Assembly (NCBI GenBank): GCA_017506865.1
Contig: JAFCMP010000223.1
Span: 682,001 to 746,000, forward strand
DNA from: Tribonema minus
Lineage: Eukaryota; Sar; Xanthophyceae; Tribonematales; Tribonemataceae
Reading direction: 5' to 3'
DNA length: 64,000 nt
This document shows, piece after piece, positions 54,633 through 63,473 of this stretch. How positions within the stretch are numbered: position 1 is the first letter of the stretch; every line of letters begins with the position of its first letter. The position numbers and the translations under genes were made by a program. Under the pieces are notes generated by a model. That model was not told the origin of the DNA, made no database searches, and saw nothing but the letters and a program-made list of their open reading frames with translations.

Positions 54633-55541
54633 TTAGAACTTGAGAGCGCGCACTTGCAAGCCATCACGCGTCCCGCCGACATTCTGAATGCAGATTTTTC
54701 CCCCCAGTACAGATTTCCAGGAGGTAGTCATGCCCGGATCCGCGACATAGTCGCGTCGCGCCGCCGCAGCCCTGGCGTCTATCGCGCATCGCTCGTCGCT
54801 CTCCACGACGAGTTCCAGAATTATACCGTGCCCGACGCGCTCGCATTCCAGCTTCCGCTCCACCGCGTCCAGCACCGCCCCCCAGTCGACAGTGGTGCGC
54901 TGCGCACTGACTTCGATGTGCGCAGGGGACTGCGAGATGGCGATGACGTCGGGGAGCCACGTGAGGTCCACGTATTCCGCCAAGTCCTGGGAGATGTCGA
55001 TCCGGTGCGCGACGACGTCACGGGGAAGGCATACGGACAGGGCTGCGCTGGTGTCGAAGATGACGCTGCCCGAAGCTCTGAAGGCGAAGTCCGACTCGAA
55101 GTCCTCCGGGACGGTGATGAACAGCTCTTGTAGTTGAGGCAGAAGGCCGCTCATGAGTTCCTCGATGCCGTCGTTCCACGTGGGCAGCGTCAAGGTCCCG
55201 GGTGGGTCGCCGACGCTGGCCGCCGGAGTCTTGCCTGCGACCAGCTCCGCCCAAGCTTTCATGGGACCCTGGACGGTGGCGTTCGTGACGATGTCGCGCA
55301 CGATGTCCGCCTGCTGCCACAGCAAGATGTGCCTGTCGCCGAACGGACTCGTGAGCGGGTGCGAATCGGCGAACTTTAGACCTCGCTTGCCGCGACTCCC
55401 CAGCGCGTACATGGTGTGCAGACGGTGCTTCCTGTTGAGCTGCGCCCTCTTACCCGTCTCTCCAAGGGTGAGGTACGCGAACCCCTCGATGAGCGGGTCG
55501 ATGACCCCGACGCCAGCGCGTGCTCTCGACCTGGTCGACAT
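54633..55541 (-). CDS. Hypothetical protein, 302 residues
   Basis: ATG at 55541. I do not recognise the family. The middle (residues 120-215) has alternating strands and helices, ending DVIAISQSPAHIEVSAQ. No cysteine cluster, signal or transmembrane segment is seen. It converges with the BTB gene across a 170-nt gap. Confidence 0.6.
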   Translation of the reverse strand: MSTRSRARAGVGVIDPLIEGFAYLTLGETGKRAQLNRKHRLHTMYALGSRGKRGLKFADSHPLTSPFGDRHILLWQQADIVRDIVTNATVQGPMKAWAELVAGKTPAASVGDPPGTLTLPTWNDGIEELMSGLLPQLQELFITVPEDFESDFAFRASGSVIFDTSAALSVCLPRDVVAHRIDISQDLAEYVDLTWLPDVIAISQSPAHIEVSAQRTTVDWGAVLDAVERKLECERVGHGIILELVVESDERCAIDARAAAARRDYVADPGMTTSWKSVLGGKICIQNVGGTRDGLQVRALKF

Positions 55542-55559
55542 GGCTGCAGATCAGAGCGC

Positions 55560-56089
55560 AGTGTCATGAGGGGTCGATGCCACGCTGTGGATGTGCTGAT
55601 GTAGATAATGATGCTGCAAGATGCTGTCATGAGCCATGCCTGTGCAGCGGCAGCGTGCTGCTGCTGTTTAAATTTCTGAAGCGCTTGGACCAGCATTGCG
55701 TGCATATTGCGCTGTTGCGGTGATGCATACATCAGCAGCCCTGTTGCTCACAAGGAGAAGGGACACAGTTGTGGGCTGAATCCTGCTTGCTGCAATGCTT
55801 GTGTGTGCTGCTGCCCTTCTGCTTGCGTGTTTGCTGGTTCTTGCTGGCTGCAGTGCTGGATTGCGGAAATAGTGCTGCGCTGGTCCTGCTGTTATCTGAA
55901 GCTGCAAATTTTGTGCTGTCTGTACCTCTGGTGCTCTTGATGACTGTACCTCTGGATGTTATGCGCAGCTGCTGCTGCTGCTGTTCTGCTGTGCTGCTGC
56001 TGCTGCTGTTGCTACTGTGCACCAACTCAGCCCCCAACTTCAACTGCAGCTTGTGCAGAAGACATGAATTAATTTGTTTGCAACTGTAA
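55560..56089. repeat. CTG/GCT-rich low-complexity intergenic region
   Basis: About 530 nt between the divergent genes at 55541 and 56090. It is packed with CTG/GCT triplets and longer variants, including runs around 55967-56018 (gctgctgctgctg). Frames in it encode only Leu/Cys or Gln/Ser runs and lack ATG starts with normal composition, so I call it noncoding. Confidence 0.65.
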
Positions 56090-56860
56090 ATGCAAGCGCT
56101 GCCGATGACTCTCGGTGACTTCACATTTGTGTTTGTCAACATTGATGAGAAAGCGCTGCATGCCTACAAAGCAGTGCTGCAGCCCATAATGCGGGAGCGT
56201 GCCGTGTTCATTTCGGGCTTGATCGCAGACAACGTGGACGCATGCGAATACCTCGTCTCCGCGTCGAATTCTCGACTTTTTTTCGATGGAGGGTCAGACA
56301 TGGACTACCTGCGGATGTATCCGGAGGTGACAGACGCGGCGAGGAAGCAGATGCGCCTTCTGTGGCATGAAGGCGCGTTCGTGAGCGACGCAGACGTTCC
56401 GCACCTCCCCGTGGGCGCTGCCATGCTCGTTCCCCTCAGCGGCGGCAGAACCCTCATCGCCGCGCCGACGATGATCCTCCCCCAGAATGTGAGCGACACG
56501 GACAATGCGCGTTCTGCATTCTCCGCTATTCTCACGGTCCTCGAAAAGGAAGGCGATGGTGCCCGCGGGCGCGTGCTCATTCCGGGCCTCTGCACGGGCG
56601 TGGGCGGCATGTCCGCGACGGCCAGCGCGGGCCAGATCGCAAGAGCATGGGTTGACTTCTGCGCAGGCAACGCGACGGACATCTGCCCGCAACTCATGGG
56701 CGTCGCGCACGATCCCGGCCCGATGCGACGACAGCCAGCGCTGTACATGAATTCGCTTTATGTCACCGACGGCTTTCCTCGTGTCACGCAGAAGTTCAAC
56801 GCGTGCCCCCTCCACCACTGCGTCTCAAACCAGCACTCGGAACAGAAGGTGTGGTGGTAG
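56090..56860 (+). CDS. Macrodomain (ADP-ribose-binding) protein
   Basis: 256 residues. The pattern is that of macrodomains: DACEYLVSASNSRLFFDGGSDM (as in DAIVNAAN...GGGV), then GAFVSDADVPHLPVGAAMLVP (as in G.a..T.G..L), IAAPTM..., SDTDNARSAFSAIL and VLIPGLCTGVGGMSA (as in ipglGTG.gg). Macrodomains bind or remove ADP-ribose; viruses use them against host ADP-ribosylation. Here the early NAAN is replaced by SASN, so catalytic activity is uncertain. A phage-type macrodomain is equally possible. Confidence 0.7.
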   Translation: MQALPMTLGDFTFVFVNIDEKALHAYKAVLQPIMRERAVFISGLIADNVDACEYLVSASNSRLFFDGGSDMDYLRMYPEVTDAARKQMRLLWHEGAFVSDADVPHLPVGAAMLVPLSGGRTLIAAPTMILPQNVSDTDNARSAFSAILTVLEKEGDGARGRVLIPGLCTGVGGMSATASAGQIARAWVDFCAGNATDICPQLMGVAHDPGPMRRQPALYMNSLYVTDGFPRVTQKFNACPLHHCVSNQHSEQKVWW

Positions 56861-56915
56861 ACATCATCACTCTGAGCGCAATCAAAATTATGTTTGCGCA
56901 GTGTAAAGTGTAAAT

Positions 56916-57137
56916 ATGGGCACGTACTGCGCCGGCTGTCATGAAAAGATGTATTGGGCATGCGGCTCTGTGAATGTCTACGTGCCGGACTGCGCCTGCA
57001 ATCACACGCACATCAACGGCAGAAGGGCCGTGTGCGAACCGTGTGCAGATGCTGGCGAAGCAACGTTCTGCTCATTTTGCAACAAACCGTTTCTGTTTTG
57101 GGACTACTATAAATTCTGGGACAAAGGCAGCGACTGA
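56916..57137 (+). CDS. Small cysteine-rich zinc-binding protein
   Basis: 73 residues. Cysteine pairs YCAGC, DCACNH, VCEPC and FCSFC, with one His, form a RING-like or double treble-clef spacing and probably bind two zinc ions. Ends with a Trp/Tyr-rich helix (FLFWDYYKFWDK). Function unknown; a RING E3 is possible but not shown. Confidence 0.6.
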   Translation: MGTYCAGCHEKMYWACGSVNVYVPDCACNHTHINGRRAVCEPCADAGEATFCSFCNKPFLFWDYYKFWDKGSD

Positions 57138-57168
57138 TAAGAGCTCGTGAAGTCGAAAGCTTCTGTAT

Positions 57169-57426
57169 TTAGATCGCACAGTCGGCCTCGACGACGACGT
57201 ATTCGTCGAGGAGCGCACTGAGCTCGTCGTCCGTCTGCTTCTTCTTCTTCCTCGCTGCTTCGTCTTCTCTCGCCTTCGCTTGCACAGGAGCGGTATGCGC
57301 GGCGACTGCACCTTGCGGTATCTCCCACGGCGAAGGCGTCAGGACCCCCATCTGCCACTTCGGCACCGCGACGTGCTTGGCTGCCAGCATGAACAGCATG
57401 TCGGGTCGTGTGAGCCCTGGGTACAT
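57169..57426 (-). CDS. Hypothetical protein, 85 residues
   Basis: ATG at 57426. Ala/Lys-rich with a lysine cluster (ARKKKKQT) in the middle and an acidic C-terminus. No family recognised. Divergent from the next gene across a motif-bearing gap. Confidence 0.5.
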   Translation of the reverse strand: MYPGLTRPDMLFMLAAKHVAVPKWQMGVLTPSPWEIPQGAVAAHTAPVQAKAREDEAARKKKKQTDDELSALLDEYVVVEADCAI

Positions 57427-57502
57427 TCACTGCTGTGGCAGCCCGGGCCTCTACCGTTCCCGAAACACTCATTCCACTTCTCAGTGCGCGGTACGCCGTG
57501 TC

Positions 57503-57525
57503 AAACGGGATATTTCAATCGGGAT
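57503..57525. promoter_or_regulatory. CGGGAT motif pair between divergent genes
   Basis: AAACGGGATATTTCAATCGGGATG contains two CGGGAT boxes 14 nt apart, separated by TTTCAA. It lies 16-38 nt before the start at 57541 and resembles the TGGGAAT pairs. Confidence 0.4.
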
Positions 57526-57540
57526 GTGCTGGGAGACCAC

Positions 57541-58257
57541 ATGAGTCAATCACTCAAAACATCTGCTGCCATGCCCGCCTTAGCGTTAGATGAGGCCACC
57601 ATGTGCTGCATCGACGGAAAGGTACCATTTCGATTCGGAGTCTACAAGGATGGCACGTGGAAACTGGGCGATGTCATGCGTGTCCTCAACTACTACAACG
57701 ACAACTTTCTGGACGAGGGGAAGGTGACGCTGTTGCATGTCAAAGAGGGGGGGCTGCAGTGGCCGGGAACCGCAGCGAGCTCCGCTCAGTGGAGCGCTGA
57801 CGTGGCCTACGCTGGCGACGACTTATTTCCGAGACAGCTTCGCCTGTGCTGCAGCGGCAAGAGCTCTTGGCCGGCAGCCACCTCCCACTACTGGCCATGG
57901 GGACGGGGACGGAGGATGGAGGACTTCGAGATCGCCGAGGGCTTACTTGAGCTGCGCGCGAAGTGCTCTCCGTCGCTGGGGATGGTCGCAGACATGATCG
58001 ACGCGTTCCGCGCCTGCCGCTATCCTCTTGCGTACACAGAAGGAGTCATCACGGAGGGCGGGCCGGAGGATGTGCGGCGCTTCAAGAAGTCAGTGATCCG
58101 CAAGTGGTACCTGAAGCCTACATGCAACGAGTGGAGGAGGCCTGAGGAGGAGTGTGACTGTCAGGGCCTCGGTAGGGTCTACATATGCGATGGCGTGTGG
58201 GCCTCCTGCTGGTGCAGGGGAGGTGATGGGTTAACCACAGACTACCACGAGTGGTGA
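57541..58257 (+). CDS. Hypothetical protein, 238 residues
   Basis: No family recognised. The N-terminal third has a predicted beta/alpha part (VYKDGTWKLGDVMRVLNYYNDNF) and the C-terminal third contains a Cys-rich end (CNEWRRPEEECDCQG, then ICDGVWASCWCRGG) that could bind zinc. Starts with an ATG after the CGGGAT motif pair. Confidence 0.55.
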   Translation: MSQSLKTSAAMPALALDEATMCCIDGKVPFRFGVYKDGTWKLGDVMRVLNYYNDNFLDEGKVTLLHVKEGGLQWPGTAASSAQWSADVAYAGDDLFPRQLRLCCSGKSSWPAATSHYWPWGRGRRMEDFEIAEGLLELRAKCSPSLGMVADMIDAFRACRYPLAYTEGVITEGGPEDVRRFKKSVIRKWYLKPTCNEWRRPEEECDCQGLGRVYICDGVWASCWCRGGDGLTTDYHEW

Positions 58258-58380
58258 GAAGCCACAACGATACAAATGACATGCTTTACACAGTGAATTT
58301 TGTGCTTGATCTCTTTCGCCGTGTTTTATTGAGTGGTAAAAAAATGTTGCGCACTGGATACCAAGCAAAATAGAGTGAAT

Positions 58381-59222
58381 ATGAAGCTGCCACCCTGTGC
58401 ACCGCCCGCGATGCACTTCATCAACGCCAAGGGCAGTAGCGTGCCGAAAGAGTTTGCCATAGCGGCTCGCACGAATCCTGACATGATACCGCAAATGGCG
58501 GAGACTTCAAAGGAGAGCAAGGTGAGGCTTTTCACATGTCGCGTTGCATCGCTAAGCCCGCGTCATAACCACTGCGCACTCACGTGATCGCACGCTCACC
58601 GCAGGATCTGCACAGAGAGGCTTTAGCGAGGCAGTACGTGGTTATTGTGGACATGTCGGGCTCCATGGCCACCAGGGACGGCAGAGGCACGCGCTGGGAC
58701 TCGGCGCGCGTCGCAGTGGAGAAGATGGTTGACACGATTTTCGAGTACGACGTGGATCACACGGTGCCGCTTTATCTATTCGACAGCCAAGTCACATTCG
58801 TCGGCGAACTCACCAGCCCATCACAGGTGAAGGCGGTGTTCAAGGAATTCGGCCCCAGAGGGAGCACGGGCCTTGGCCCTGCTCTGCGCGAGGCTCTCGG
58901 CACGTATGCAGGCACCAAGCGCCCCAATTACGAACTGGTGCCCGGCACCACGTTCATCGTGCTCTTGGACGGCGGCGCAGATGATGAAGGCGAGGTCACG
59001 AGGGTCCTGCAGGAGTTCGCGGATCCCAAGAGCGGCTACGTCTCAAACCACACACAGCTCGCGGTCTCCTTTATTCAAATCGGAGACGACGCAGGGGCAT
59101 CGGCATTCTTGAAGAGGCTGGACGACGGCATCACTCCGGACATTTGTGATTTTGTCAAAGATGATATCCTGTCTCAGTCAGGAGGGCTTGACACGCTCCT
59201 GTACAATGCCATCTTCGATTAG
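58381..59222 (+). CDS. Von Willebrand factor A domain protein, two exons
   Basis: Joining 58381-58521 and 58605-59222 gives 252 residues with no stop. The vWA domain starts near Q57 (QYVVIVDMSGSM), with MIDAS residues D63, S65, S67, a GSTGLGPAL threonine segment and LLDGGADDEG. The N-terminal exon encodes MKLPPCAPPAMHF..., ending in SKESK. vWA domains bind metal ions and partner proteins; the partner here is unknown. The exon junction SKESK-DLHREAL is unbroken only after splicing. Confidence 0.78.
58522..58604 (+). other. Spliceosomal-type intron in the vWA gene (83 nt)
   Basis: Donor AAG/GTGAGG, acceptor CACCGCAG/GATCTG, phase 0. Contains CACTCACG upstream of the acceptor, like polymerase intron 3. 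Its in-frame stop would end the product early if unspliced. Confidence 0.82.
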
Positions 59223-59268
59223 TGAGCTGTCAAGTGTCGCACGCTGCATCAGGGGTCGTGGGCAAGCA

Positions 59269-59739
59269 ATGCCATCTCGCGAACGCTCGGTCTCTCAAAA
59301 AATGTCGCCATGCAGCAAACGGAGTGAGATGGTAGCCTTGCTGCGCGGTCTGTGTTTCAACTCTCCGGCGGCCATATACAATACGCTCAGAAGCGAGGAC
59401 GTCGTCGCCCTCGCCCGTGAGAACCGCGCGCTGAAAGGACGATTTCTACTCACCGGCAACACGCTCCACTTCGAACTGCGACGCTGCGCCCCGGCGAGAG
59501 CGCCGACGCGATGGGGGGCCATCGCGGCTGACGATGCGGGGGGCATCAAGGCGTCTGGGAACCGTGTGCACTTCAGACGTGCCTCAAATTTGGCGAGCTA
59601 CATTCGACGCCTGCACAGCGGTAAAGTGTGCGCGGTGGAGAATCGCGAGCTGTTCAAGGCAGTCATGCGAGAAACGGCTGGACACTTCAAGACTTCATCG
59701 CGAAAGGATATATTGACGTTCAGGCCGCGCAGGAGCTGA
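59269..59739 (+). CDS. Hypothetical protein, 156 residues
   Basis: ATG at 59269 (gcaATG) after the upstream vWA stop; a second ATG (59302) is possible. Alpha/beta composition, basic. No family recognised. Tail-to-tail with the next gene. Confidence 0.5.
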   Translation: MPSRERSVSQKMSPCSKRSEMVALLRGLCFNSPAAIYNTLRSEDVVALARENRALKGRFLLTGNTLHFELRRCAPARAPTRWGAIAADDAGGIKASGNRVHFRRASNLASYIRRLHSGKVCAVENRELFKAVMRETAGHFKTSSRKDILTFRPRRS

Positions 59740-59748
59740 TAATAGACT

Positions 59749-60294
59749 TCATCGGCACGACGTGTCGCTATCACGAATGTCTTGTCGTCTCGCGAGCTCG
59801 GCCGTAACAAACGAACGAATGATCGCCCTCTCCATCCCATTTGCTGTGGCCCTCGCCTTGTTCATCGACATGATGGTGCTGCCATCACCGAATCGCGTGA
59901 AGCTGTCAATGCTGCGGAGTTGCTCGTCGCTGAAGGCCTCCGCGCCGACCATCAGCCACAGTCGCAAAAACCTATCCGTGTCGGGTCGAGTGGCGAACTC
60001 CAAAATCGATGGAAGGGCATCCGATGCGTGAAGGCGACGAGGGTCCACAGCCTCCATCATTGAGTCGAAAGCGTGCCCGTTCCCCGAGGCAGCTGCAGCG
60101 CTCAGGGGCGACTGAGCGAGACGCTCGATCTCGTCGCCCACAGCAGGCAGAAACGGAAATCCCGGGCCTACGACGAAGCGGTCAATCGTGATCGAATCAC
60201 TCTGCCATGTCCACACGCAGGGTGGGATCCACCACGGTCGGGCACGGAGAACGCCGGTGCTGGCAGCAACGCGCAACTCCTGTTCGCTCCACAT
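59749..60294 (-). CDS. Hypothetical protein, 181 residues
   Basis: ATG at 60294 (MWSEQELRV); the longer frame to 60546 overlaps the opposite gene and has no better start. Helical, with several Trp residues near the N-terminus. No family recognised. Diverges from the gene at 60425 across the TGGGAAT pair. Confidence 0.5.
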   Translation of the reverse strand: MWSEQELRVAASTGVLRARPWWIPPCVWTWQSDSITIDRFVVGPGFPFLPAVGDEIERLAQSPLSAAAASGNGHAFDSMMEAVDPRRLHASDALPSILEFATRPDTDRFLRLWLMVGAEAFSDEQLRSIDSFTRFGDGSTIMSMNKARATANGMERAIIRSFVTAELARRQDIRDSDTSCR

Positions 60295-60350
60295 TTCGAA
60301 GTGTTGTGAAGTGAATTGGAAAAGCGAGGCTGCATTCCGCACAAACCAAA

Positions 60351-60372
60351 CTGGGAATGTCAATATGGGAAT
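60351..60372. promoter_or_regulatory. Paired TGGGAAT motifs between divergent genes
   Basis: CTGGGAATG and ATGGGAATG are 14 nt apart, separated by TCAAT. They lie 57-78 nt from the minus-strand start at 60294 and 53-74 nt before the plus-strand start at 60425. Confidence 0.5.
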
Positions 60373-60424
60373 GTGGTGGTGCCTGTTGTTCATTGTCACA
60401 AAATTCAAAACGAGCACGCAGGCA

Positions 60425-61003
60425 ATGATTGAGGCGAGAGATGAGACACCACAGAGAGAGCAGCAGGGAATAGAGGAAACTGATGCGTCGCTGGGGGATC
60501 GCGTCGCCGGTTTAATTGCGCACGTGCTCGATAACCCCACCACCATACTCTCGTCGCGCCGAGAATACGAAGGAGCCGCTGGGGACCTCGCTGGCCTCGT
60601 GCGCGGTACTTACAGAGGACGCCCGACACTGGTCTTGATCGCTTTCGAGCACGACATGGACCGCTTCTGGCGAAGGGCCAGAGCATCGATGTCAAACTCC
60701 CTCCGATACTGGCGCGAGCTGCAGGGCCTGAATCTGGACGCCGCAGATGAGTCCCAGCTGCTGGACTACAGGGCGCTGCAGGTCGACGAGTGCAGGGAAT
60801 GCGATGTCCTCGTAGCCTTCGGTGCGAGCACATTCTCAGAGGCGACGGTCGCGGAGCGCTTCCGCAGCATCGACTGCCCTTCATGCAGACCCGACCATCA
60901 CGCACCGTGGTTTCACGTGATCGTCGACGCCGCAGGACAGTTCGTCGTCTCGGAGCGTATCTCAGACATCGCGCGCCCAGTCCCCACCTGCCCAAGGGCG
61001 TAA
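60425..61003 (+). CDS. Hypothetical protein, 192 residues
   Basis: ATG at 60425 (MIEARDETPQ), chosen because the upstream ATGs at 60365 and 60371 overlap the promoter-like motif. Contains CRECD and CPSC-type cysteine pairs in its second half that could bind zinc. No family recognised. Its 3' end overlaps the next gene's 3' end by 42 nt. Confidence 0.5.
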   Translation: MIEARDETPQREQQGIEETDASLGDRVAGLIAHVLDNPTTILSSRREYEGAAGDLAGLVRGTYRGRPTLVLIAFEHDMDRFWRRARASMSNSLRYWRELQGLNLDAADESQLLDYRALQVDECRECDVLVAFGASTFSEATVAERFRSIDCPSCRPDHHAPWFHVIVDAAGQFVVSERISDIARPVPTCPRA

Positions 61004-61864
61004 TGCGACCTCCATCGGCAGGAGGCGAACGTCCAGGCCGGAGTTCGCAATGCTCGAGCGCACATCACGCTCGTCCTCCCACTCATTGAAGGCGATGAAC
61101 GAGATGTAGAAGACGAAGCGATACGCGCTCGCTCCCTCCAAAACTTTTGGTAATCGAACTTCGCTGCGTCCCCACAATGTGCGAGTCCAGCTGCCCTCGT
61201 TGTCCAACCTCTCTTCCCACGCTGTGAGCCAATCTCTCACCTTCGCTAGTATGGTCGGTAAGCATTGCACTTCTCGCGCACCCATCCGCTGGTGAAACAG
61301 ATGCCACACGATGGTCTCACTCTCGCGCGACACGAACATTCCGTCGTGCTCCACCATTGCTTCCATGCCGCCGTTGTGGGCGTCGCGGACGTGGGGCAGC
61401 GCATGCCAGAAGTTGAGCGGATCGGCGTCATTCTCAGCGGGCACCCACGCGTCGCCTAGTGCCGTCCTGACGCAGTCGTATGCGGCTTTCTCGAATGTTT
61501 TCGCCAGGGCACTCCCTCTCCTGCGCACTTGCCACGGCCAGACTTCGCCGAATACCAGCTGCTGGTACAGCAGCTGCATGAACTCGTCAGCAACAGCCGA
61601 AAAGCGATTTCCCGTCAACTTGACTGTGCACCTCTCGTTCGCGCCGAGCAGCTTCATCAAGGACTTGAAGCACCGTTCTGTCAGGCGGTTGTAGCTCAAA
61701 TCGATGCTGTCCGGCAGTGGTAGCCCTTGAGAGCATCGGACTAGGTGGTCGAAGGTGGCATCAGAGATTTCCATCTTGGAAAAGTCCCACAATGCGGCAT
61801 TGTCGTGCAGCTGCGCTGCGCTCACTGCCTTCTCCACAAACTCCATCTCTCCGGAGCTCATCAT
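60962..61864 (-). CDS. Protein with one ribonuclease-inhibitor-type LRR
   Basis: 300 residues, ATG at 61864. About residues 26-90 show an LRR of the RI type (DSIDLSYNRLTERCFKSLMKLL, then TVKLTGNRF). The remaining 200 residues are mostly helical without a recognised domain. Role unknown. Confidence 0.55.
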   Translation of the reverse strand: MMSSGEMEFVEKAVSAAQLHDNAALWDFSKMEISDATFDHLVRCSQGLPLPDSIDLSYNRLTERCFKSLMKLLGANERCTVKLTGNRFSAVADEFMQLLYQQLVFGEVWPWQVRRRGSALAKTFEKAAYDCVRTALGDAWVPAENDADPLNFWHALPHVRDAHNGGMEAMVEHDGMFVSRESETIVWHLFHQRMGAREVQCLPTILAKVRDWLTAWEERLDNEGSWTRTLWGRSEVRLPKVLEGASAYRFVFYISFIAFNEWEDERDVRSSIANSGLDVRLLPMEVALRPWAGGDWARDV

Positions 61865-61917
61865 TGCTGTGATGACTGGTGCCTGGCGCTGGTGTGAAAG
61901 CAGAAGGTGCAGATAAA

Positions 61918-61940
61918 CATTGGGAATTCGAAATGGGAAT
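61918..61940. promoter_or_regulatory. Paired TGGGAAT motifs between divergent genes
   Basis: ATTGGGAATTC and AATGGGAATG are 13 nt apart, between divergent starts at 61864 and 61994. Same box type as at 6186, 51676 and 60351. Confidence 0.5.
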
Positions 61941-61993
61941 GTGCAATGGAATGCAGGTAATCATTGCTTGTACCACGTTCAGTCCTCATCAAC

Positions 61994-62395
61994 ATGGTAC
62001 TGAACGTGATGAAGCAAGCTTTCGCGACCCTACGACGCGCTGCGGCAGAGGCAAAAGTGCACCAAGCGTTCGAGCGTACCGAAACCGGGCTGCGGGCGAT
62101 GCAGGCGAAGCACGGCGAGTTCCGAACGCTGGCGACACAGAGCGGAGTACCAGAGTGGTTTCTGGTGTTTTACACACAAGAGTCGTTCTCTTTCATATCC
62201 GGTCGGAGTAATTACAGGGTCATCCTCGGAAAGCACGTGTACTCATTTGAAGACCCACGAGTCGCCGTGGAGATGCTCTCGAGGATCATCGGCGTCTGCG
62301 ACGCATGTGAGAAAGATTGTTTCATCACCGACTTCTGGGATTTTGCCAAGCCATATGAGGTCAAGGACGGCTGCGCCGGTGCTCATAGTCAATAG
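61994..62395 (+). CDS. Hypothetical protein, 133 residues
   Basis: ATG at 61994 (MVLNVMKQAF). Amphipathic helices at the N-terminus and a strand-rich centre (VPEWFLVFYTQESFSFIS). No family recognised. Confidence 0.5.
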   Translation: MVLNVMKQAFATLRRAAAEAKVHQAFERTETGLRAMQAKHGEFRTLATQSGVPEWFLVFYTQESFSFISGRSNYRVILGKHVYSFEDPRVAVEMLSRIIGVCDACEKDCFITDFWDFAKPYEVKDGCAGAHSQ

Positions 62396-62500
62396 CCGAA
62401 GTGAGCAAAACAGCGCGACTTGGCGACAAAGAAGAGGGGGCGAGTGCACGGACCTCCACGTCTACGCCGCGGAGAATATAATATTGCCCTACGAATAAAG

Positions 62501-62770
62501 ATGATGAGCGCCGCTGATGTCTACCATGTGTCCCCCCTCTGTTCGTCACCCTTTGATGTCGAGGGGCAACTCATCGAGTCGTATGTCGACACGACTGGGG
62601 ACGAGTCGTTAGTATTCGAGGTCACCATCGACGATGATGACTTGTACCGGTGGCTACAATGCTGGCACGACGTAGGCAGAAGCGTGCTTTCGAGTCGCAA
62701 GAACGGCGTTTACACAATCCGTACCCATGTGCATCGTGACCAATGCGCCTTCTCGCTCAAGTGTCGGTGA
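62501..62770 (+). CDS. Hypothetical protein, 89 residues
   Basis: ATG at 62501 (aagATGATGagc); the frame upstream opens at TTG. Alpha/beta composition, no family recognised. Overlaps the start of the next frame if that frame used 62727, but not with its likelier start at 62895. Confidence 0.5.
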   Translation: MMSAADVYHVSPLCSSPFDVEGQLIESYVDTTGDESLVFEVTIDDDDLYRWLQCWHDVGRSVLSSRKNGVYTIRTHVHRDQCAFSLKCR

Positions 62771-62894
62771 CACGCCGGCAGGCTTGCCAGGGGGTGCCAC
62801 GGGCAGAAACGTTATGAATGCACGATGCATAATACTCGATGTCAAACACGCAGTTGCAGCATTCTTTTTGTTCTTCACTCGTGAAGAGAGCACG

Positions 62895-63404
62895 ATGTCA
62901 CCCCTGATCGACTTCTACAGGGGGGCCGGCCGGCATCCTGCGCACGGCACGCTAGATGCTATACTTGCTCACGACGACACGTGGCTGGAACGACAACACG
63001 ACTACATACAATGGCTTTTTCCAATGGACGTGGCCAGCAACTTCAACAGCACCGCGCCGCTGTTCACACAACAGGCCCAGCAGCAGTTTCAGACCAACGG
63101 CGCGCTGCAATTGAACCTGATCAGATCCCTGCACCGCATGCTGACGTTCTACGGATTTCAGCTCACGTACGATCCGGTGGATCTGACGACCACGGTCGTT
63201 CGTCCTGCGAGCAACTTCGCAGAGCGAGCTGCAGTGTGGCTGACACCGAGCAACCACAACTTCCTGCGGTTGACGCGCATACTCTCATCGCTGCGTCTGG
63301 CGGGTCTGCAGACGTATGCCGAAGCGCTCATGCAGGCTCTCGCCCAGATTAACGGCGTCGACAGCGCGACTCTCCAGTACTGGTACTCAGCAACGTGGGA
63401 GTAA
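62895..63404 (+). CDS. OGFr-N domain protein
   Basis: 169 residues from the ATG at 62895 (acgATGtca). The whole protein matches the opioid growth factor receptor N-terminal fold: FYRGAGRHPAHG at the start, YIQWLFP in the centre, the block LIRSLHRMLTFYGFQL, and NFAERAAVWLTPSNHNFLRLTRIL. In animals the domain binds a small peptide; short bacterial and fungal forms exist, and their role is unknown. The likely function here is unknown. A longer frame from 62727 is open but lacks domain content. Confidence 0.72.
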   Translation: MSPLIDFYRGAGRHPAHGTLDAILAHDDTWLERQHDYIQWLFPMDVASNFNSTAPLFTQQAQQQFQTNGALQLNLIRSLHRMLTFYGFQLTYDPVDLTTTVVRPASNFAERAAVWLTPSNHNFLRLTRILSSLRLAGLQTYAEALMQALAQINGVDSATLQYWYSATWE

Positions 63405-63473
63405 TGCAGCAACTCCTGCGTCTGTTTGTCATCAATACATGTTTTTTTTCTTCAGGAATTACCAAGCTATAGC

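Noticed and set aside
55732-56142. Gln/Ser-rich and Leu/Cys-rich frames on both strands
   Set aside because: Products of CTG/CAG triplets, with no normal ATG start or domain.
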